This document shows, one piece after another, positions 5,709 to 10,341 of a DNA stretch of 10,341 nucleotides. The translations under genes and the position numbers were made by a program. The stretch's first letter is position 1. Every line of letters starts with the position of its first letter. The stretch spans positions 1-10,341 of the forward strand of contig JAJYUX010000059.1 in assembly GCA_021792315.1 (NCBI GenBank), given 5' to 3'. The notes under the pieces are model-generated. The model saw only the letters and a program-made list of their open reading frames with translations. It was not told the DNA's origin and searched no databases. This stretch comes from an archaeon. GTDB taxonomy: Archaea > Thermoproteota > Nitrososphaeria > Nitrososphaerales > CADDZS01.

Positions 5709-5861
5709 TTAGTCTTCCCCAAGATCCATCCAAACGCTTGACTTCGCACCACATTGGACGCAAGTCTCAGGAGGAGATATTCCCAAGACGATGTTGCTGC
5801 AATGAGTGCACTGCCAGCAATGAGGCCTGAGCATCAGTTCTTCATTAGTCTCGCTTGCCAA
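5709..5861 (-). CDS. 50-residue rubredoxin/rubrerythrin-like zinc ribbon protein
   Basis: This minus-strand frame begins with TTG at 5861-5859 and ends with TAA at 5711-5709, encoding 50 residues. The core is WQC18-x2-C21, 12 residues including GISPPE, then C34-VQC37-GA. This W-x-C-x-x-C...PP-x-x-C-x-x-C-G layout is that of the rubredoxin-like domain ending rubrerythrins, which binds Fe or Zn. An extra Cys at 15 precedes it. The tail SSVWMDLGED is short and acidic. A good Shine-Dalgarno site, GGTGA, lies 6 nt before the TTG and supports this start; an ATG nine codons later is the alternative. As a stand-alone ribbon it could be an electron carrier or a zinc-binding adaptor; the sequence does not decide. 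It is 63 bp downstream of another short minus-strand gene. Confidence 0.75.
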   Translation of the reverse strand: MASETNEELMLRPHCWQCTHCSNIVLGISPPETCVQCGAKSSVWMDLGED

Positions 5862-5867
5862 ATCACT

Positions 5868-5872
5868 TCACC
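5868..5872 (-). promoter_or_regulatory. Shine-Dalgarno site for the rubredoxin-like gene
   Basis: GGTGA on the minus strand complements the archaeal 16S rRNA 3' end. It sits 6 nt before the TTG, which decides the start of the 50-residue gene. Confidence 0.6.
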
Positions 5873-5924
5873 AAGCTAGAGACCGCTTTGTACCCATATT
5901 TCTTCTTCCCCACACAGTTATGGG

Positions 5925-6071
5925 CTAAGAAGAAATCTGCTCGTTTCTGATATGCGTAAAGCCGAATGGGAATCTAACAATCTTCAGCTCCCTTACGATG
6001 CGAGATATTGACTCTGCATCCTTGGTGTAGTCAGAAACCACTACATGTGCAATCTGATACAAAAAAGGCAT
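5925..6071 (-). CDS. Short unidentified protein, possibly the 3' part of a frameshifted gene
   Basis: From ATG at 6071-6069 to TAG at 5927-5925 this frame encodes 48 residues with a protein-like pattern. A hydrophobic strand (FLYQIAHVVVSDY, 3-15) is followed by a charged helix (DAESISRIVRELKI, 18-31) and RFPFGFTHIRNEQ. The same frame stays open and protein-like for 22 further codons upstream (GLYSKPDRFPTRGQATD) to a TGA at 6140-6138. Just beyond, another frame gives a plausible start region (GTG at 6174, then IENYQNATIL). So the gene may run from about 6174 with one frameshift near 6138. No family is recognised. It is divergent to the ClC gene and 63 bp upstream of the rubredoxin-like gene on the same strand. 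Coding status is likely; extent is uncertain. Confidence 0.45.
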   Translation of the reverse strand: MPFLYQIAHVVVSDYTKDAESISRIVRELKIVRFPFGFTHIRNEQISS

Positions 6072-6199
6072 TACAGTTATAAGATCTGTAGCTTGCCCCC
6101 GTGTGGGAAATCGGTCTGGCTTTGAATAAAGCCCAATTCAAGATAGTGGCATTTTGATAATTTTCTATCAACACATTACCATCGGATCTAAGATGTAAA

Positions 6200-8005
6200 A
6201 TGAGCAAATACAAGACAGCTGCTGAAAGAGAGGATTCTAGGATTGGCATCCTGACAATCATCGCAGTTGGAATTGGCTTCGGAGCAGGGCTGATTGCCTA
6301 TGCATTATACCATTTGATTGGTCTCATTACAAATCTGTTATACTTCGGCAAGTTCGATTTTTCGTTTGCGCTCCCTTGGCAGAGCCCGCTTTTCACTTCT
6401 GCTTTTTGGCCCATTGCGATATTGATTCCTGCTTTTGGTGGTATCGTTGCCGGGCTGATGATCAAGTACGGTACGCCTAAAATAATCGGTCACGGAATTC
6501 CGGAGACCATTGAAGCTATACTTCTAAACAATAGCAAGATCGAACCGAAAGTTGGCATACTAAAAGCAATTTCTGCAGCTTTTACGATAGGATCTGGTCA
6601 GCCTTTCGGAGCAGAAGGACCCATCATCAATACGGGCGGCGCATTCGGGTCGTACATTGGGCAAATCATCAAAATGACCGGAGAAGAGAGAAAGATTCTG
6701 CTCGCCTCTGGCGCTGCAGCCGGGATGGCCGCAGTGTTTGGAACACCTATCTCGGCCATTTTGCTCGTCATAGAGCTCCTCTTGTTTCAATTCAGAGTTA
6801 AATCGCTTGTCCCTGTTGCCATCGCATCAGCGATCGGGGCGTGGATGCACTACTACATCATTTATCCGCAGCCACTATTCAACGTGGGTGCCATTTCATT
6901 CGGCGGGATAGGCGCACTTCCGTTTTACGCAATACTTGGAGTTATTTCTGGATTATTAGGATCAGGGCTTTCTGTCGGCTTGTACAAATCAGAAGATCTT
7001 TTCACCAGGATCAGGGTAAAGCAGCCGTGGCTTCCAGCGATAGGCGGGCTTGCGGTAGGAATTCTTGCCATTGTTGCAATTCATCTTGATGCCACAGTAG
7101 CCAGTCCAAGAATCCTGGGTGTAGGTTACGATGTCATCACTGATACCATCAAAGGAAATCTTGCCTTGGACATCGTAGCGCTGATCATGATTGCAAAGGC
7201 GGTGGCCTGGATAATTTCAATGGGTTCGCAGACTTCTGGCGGAACACTCGCACCGTTTTTCTTGATTGGTAGCTCGCTCGGAGTTATCTTTGGTACTGGT
7301 GTCCTAGTTCTTGATCCCACCCTCAATGCAGTACCTGGCGCATTCGGAGTGGCAGCAATGGCAGCAGTATTCGGGGCCGCGTCACGGGCGCCGTTTGCTT
7401 CCATCGTATTTGCGCTTGAAGTTACAAATCAATACAACGTTCTTGCCTCAGCAGGAGTTCTCCCTGTGATCGTAACAGTCGTTATTGCAGAGCTTGTAGC
7501 CGAATACACCACTGGCGAATCTATCATGACCGAAAGACTCTGGAGAAGAGGATTGAGAGTCAGGCACATTTATGATTACAACCCGTTGCGTCAGGTTAGA
7601 ATTTCTAAAGTGATGACAACTCCGATTTGTTCTGTTCCAGCTGACCAAAGCGTAGTCGAACTGGCCAAATTAATGAGCGACCCAAAGAACGAGTTATCCC
7701 AGAGAAAGAGAGTTGCAGTGCTGAGCAAGGAAGGAAAAATCATAGGTATAGCTGAGAGAAACAAGATATTTGAGGCTGCGGCTAGTGCAGATCTTGCACT
7801 CAAAGCAGATGAAGTTTCTACTAGGGAATACCCCACTATAAGAGAGGACGAGTTTGCTTATGAAGCGCTCAGGCGCATCGCATTAGACGACGTTTTGTTT
7901 TTGATTGTAGTCGATAGCAAGAATGATGCAATAGGTTACGTGTCGAGGAGTGACTTGATTCGAGCCATGAAGCAGAAAATATCTGATGAATCGTTAGTTG
8001 CCTGA
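6200..8005 (+). CDS. ClC-family anion channel/transporter with C-terminal CBS pair
   Basis: This 601-residue membrane protein carries Cl- or another anion across the cytoplasmic membrane. About residues 15-440 form the ClC core. Selectivity motifs are GHGIPE (97-102), GSGQPFGAEGP (131-141) with the gating Glu139, and GGTLAPFF (347-354). Hydrophobic helices and re-entrant segments fill the region in the usual order. The C-terminus holds two CBS domains (about 468-525 and 536-592), which in ClC proteins sense adenine nucleotides. Compared with E. coli ClC, Ser107 is His98, and the internal proton Glu203 aligns with Leu193 (IEL instead of IEE). Strict 2:1 Cl-/H+ exchange is therefore doubtful and a channel or uncoupled mode is possible. 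ATG at 6200 is preceded by A/T-rich sequence. It is transcribed divergently from the short minus-strand gene. Confidence 0.95.
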   Translation: MSKYKTAAEREDSRIGILTIIAVGIGFGAGLIAYALYHLIGLITNLLYFGKFDFSFALPWQSPLFTSAFWPIAILIPAFGGIVAGLMIKYGTPKIIGHGIPETIEAILLNNSKIEPKVGILKAISAAFTIGSGQPFGAEGPIINTGGAFGSYIGQIIKMTGEERKILLASGAAAGMAAVFGTPISAILLVIELLLFQFRVKSLVPVAIASAIGAWMHYYIIYPQPLFNVGAISFGGIGALPFYAILGVISGLLGSGLSVGLYKSEDLFTRIRVKQPWLPAIGGLAVGILAIVAIHLDATVASPRILGVGYDVITDTIKGNLALDIVALIMIAKAVAWIISMGSQTSGGTLAPFFLIGSSLGVIFGTGVLVLDPTLNAVPGAFGVAAMAAVFGAASRAPFASIVFALEVTNQYNVLASAGVLPVIVTVVIAELVAEYTTGESIMTERLWRRGLRVRHIYDYNPLRQVRISKVMTTPICSVPADQSVVELAKLMSDPKNELSQRKRVAVLSKEGKIIGIAERNKIFEAAASADLALKADEVSTREYPTIREDEFAYEALRRIALDDVLFLIVVDSKNDAIGYVSRSDLIRAMKQKISDESLVA

Positions 8006-8068
8006 TTGAGAATATTTCAGAAGAACGATAGCACGGGAAAAGGCAGCCCGACTAGCATAATATTAGTC

Positions 8069-8413
8069 CTAAACGTACTTTTGTATTTCTTCTGCGAGCA
8101 GTGTCCTGTGACAATGTTTGGCGTCACGATCGCTGCATAGTAGTGTAATGTCGCCTTCTTGTGACTCCTTTGCAAGCACTTTGAGCAAACCCTCTTTTCC
8201 TTTGAGACTCTTCCTGTACTCTTTGCTGAACTCGGCCCAGCTCACTTTGCCAGACTTCCACTTCTTTATGAGGTCCCTCTCTGTCCCAAGCTCTTTCATC
8301 CAGACATCTATCTTGTCTTTGGAGATGCCTCGGGGCCAGATCTTCATCACAAGGATTCTCTTCCCATCGGATCTCTCAGGCTTGTCGTAGATTGTCTTTT
8401 CAGTTTTGATCAA
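8069..8413 (-). CDS. DUF488 (YeaO-like) family protein
   Basis: This 114-residue protein matches the short DUF488 family of unknown function. Diagnostic parts are KRILVMKIWPRGISKDKIDVWMKELG (18-43), with the invariant WPRG at 26-29, then LIKKWKSGKVSWAEF (48-62). Near the end comes ITLLCSDRDAKHCHR (89-103), with Cys93 and the HCHR cluster at 100-103 that form the likely ligand or catalytic site. Length is typical (110-125). The only start keeping the N-terminal strand is TTG at 8413-8411; GAGG 8 nt before it is a ribosome-binding site, and a box A lies upstream. The gene is 89 bp downstream of the oxidoreductase beta gene but has its own promoter signals. It converges with the ClC gene, 63 bp apart. 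Confidence 0.9.
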   Translation of the reverse strand: MIKTEKTIYDKPERSDGKRILVMKIWPRGISKDKIDVWMKELGTERDLIKKWKSGKVSWAEFSKEYRKSLKGKEGLLKVLAKESQEGDITLLCSDRDAKHCHRTLLAEEIQKYV

Positions 8414-8421
8414 ATTGAGTT

Positions 8422-8425
8422 CCTC
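8422..8425 (-). promoter_or_regulatory. Ribosome-binding site of the DUF488 gene
   Basis: GAGG on the minus strand ends 8 nt before the TTG at 8413 and supports that non-ATG start. Confidence 0.5.
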
Positions 8426-8439
8426 TCACTCACGAGTGA
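8426..8439. promoter_or_regulatory. Palindrome at the predicted DUF488 start site
   Basis: TCACTC-AC-GAGTGA has perfect 6-bp arms and a 2-nt centre. It lies where transcription from the box A at 8458-8465 should begin, so it could be an operator or an mRNA hairpin masking the adjacent GAGG. The role is inferred from position only. Confidence 0.35.
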
Positions 8440-8457
8440 TTCTGGGAAACGTTGAAC

Positions 8458-8465
8458 ATTATATT
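8458..8465 (-). promoter_or_regulatory. Box A promoter of the DUF488 gene
   Basis: The minus strand reads AATATAAT, a good TATA element, about 48 bp upstream of the TTG start. Initiation 26 bp downstream leaves a leader of roughly 20 nt that contains the GAGG ribosome-binding site. Confidence 0.5.
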
Positions 8466-8502
8466 GCTTCAAATAGCATTTTATCAATAGCCATTGGTCG
8501 CA

Positions 8503-10341
<1,839 letters not shown>

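Noticed and set aside
6031..6261. 76-codon minus-strand frame overlapping the ClC start
   Set aside because: As a whole it is not protein-like; only its middle part (IENYQNATIL) may belong to the frameshifted gene described separately.
8050..8068. GACTA...TAGTC inverted repeat between the convergent ClC and DUF488 genes
   Set aside because: Arms of only 5 bp and no oligo-T tract; not enough to call a terminator.

Overview
The window looks archaeal. It encodes a complete transcription factor B, a 2-oxoacid:ferredoxin oxidoreductase of the two-subunit type best known from Crenarchaeota and Thaumarchaeota, a CxxC-x17-CxxC protein, and a RelE-type toxin with a small helical antitoxin. Several genes are preceded by TATA-like box A elements at about 25 bp, as expected for archaeal leaderless or short-leader mRNAs. 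Base composition is moderate, gaps between genes are long, and many small genes need TTG or GTG starts. A soil or sediment Nitrososphaeria-like (TACK) genome is my best guess, but nothing here fixes the lineage.

Layout. Positions 1-74 hold a probable C-terminal scrap of a gene entering from the left. A RelE-type toxin-antitoxin pair lies on the minus strand at 396-876. After a gap of about 500 bp come a creatininase-family amidohydrolase (1375-2205, plus), a 74-residue protein with a PGVTGIGIG core (2268-2492, plus) and an unrecognised 57-residue highly charged protein (2549-2722, plus). Facing them on the minus strand are a decayed YkgJ-type Cys-cluster gene (2746-2970) and a CxxC-x17-CxxC zinc protein (3041-3250). 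A gene-poor stretch of about 580 bp follows. Next is a probable two-gene unit: a 45-residue zinc-binding protein (3833-3970) and TFB (4000-4941).

The second half starts with a secreted or anchored beta-rich protein (5088-5645, plus). It continues with a 50-residue rubredoxin-like protein (5709-5861, minus), a short unidentified minus-strand gene that may be frameshifted (5925-6071), a ClC-family anion channel or transporter with two CBS domains (6200-8005, plus), a DUF488 protein (8069-8413, minus), and the beta and alpha subunits of the oxidoreductase (8503-10341, minus, alpha running off the right edge).

Functionally this is a mosaic rather than one pathway. The oxidoreductase is central carbon metabolism. 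TFB and its small neighbour look like a regulatory unit. The toxin-antitoxin pair is an accessory module. The main theme is the number of tiny Cys/His metal-binding proteins, several below usual gene-calling length. I found no CRISPR array, tRNA, rRNA, insertion sequence or convincing new multi-gene system. The points most worth checking are altered active-site residues in three enzymes or transporters, the tfb-linked microprotein, and two genes that look decayed or frameshifted.
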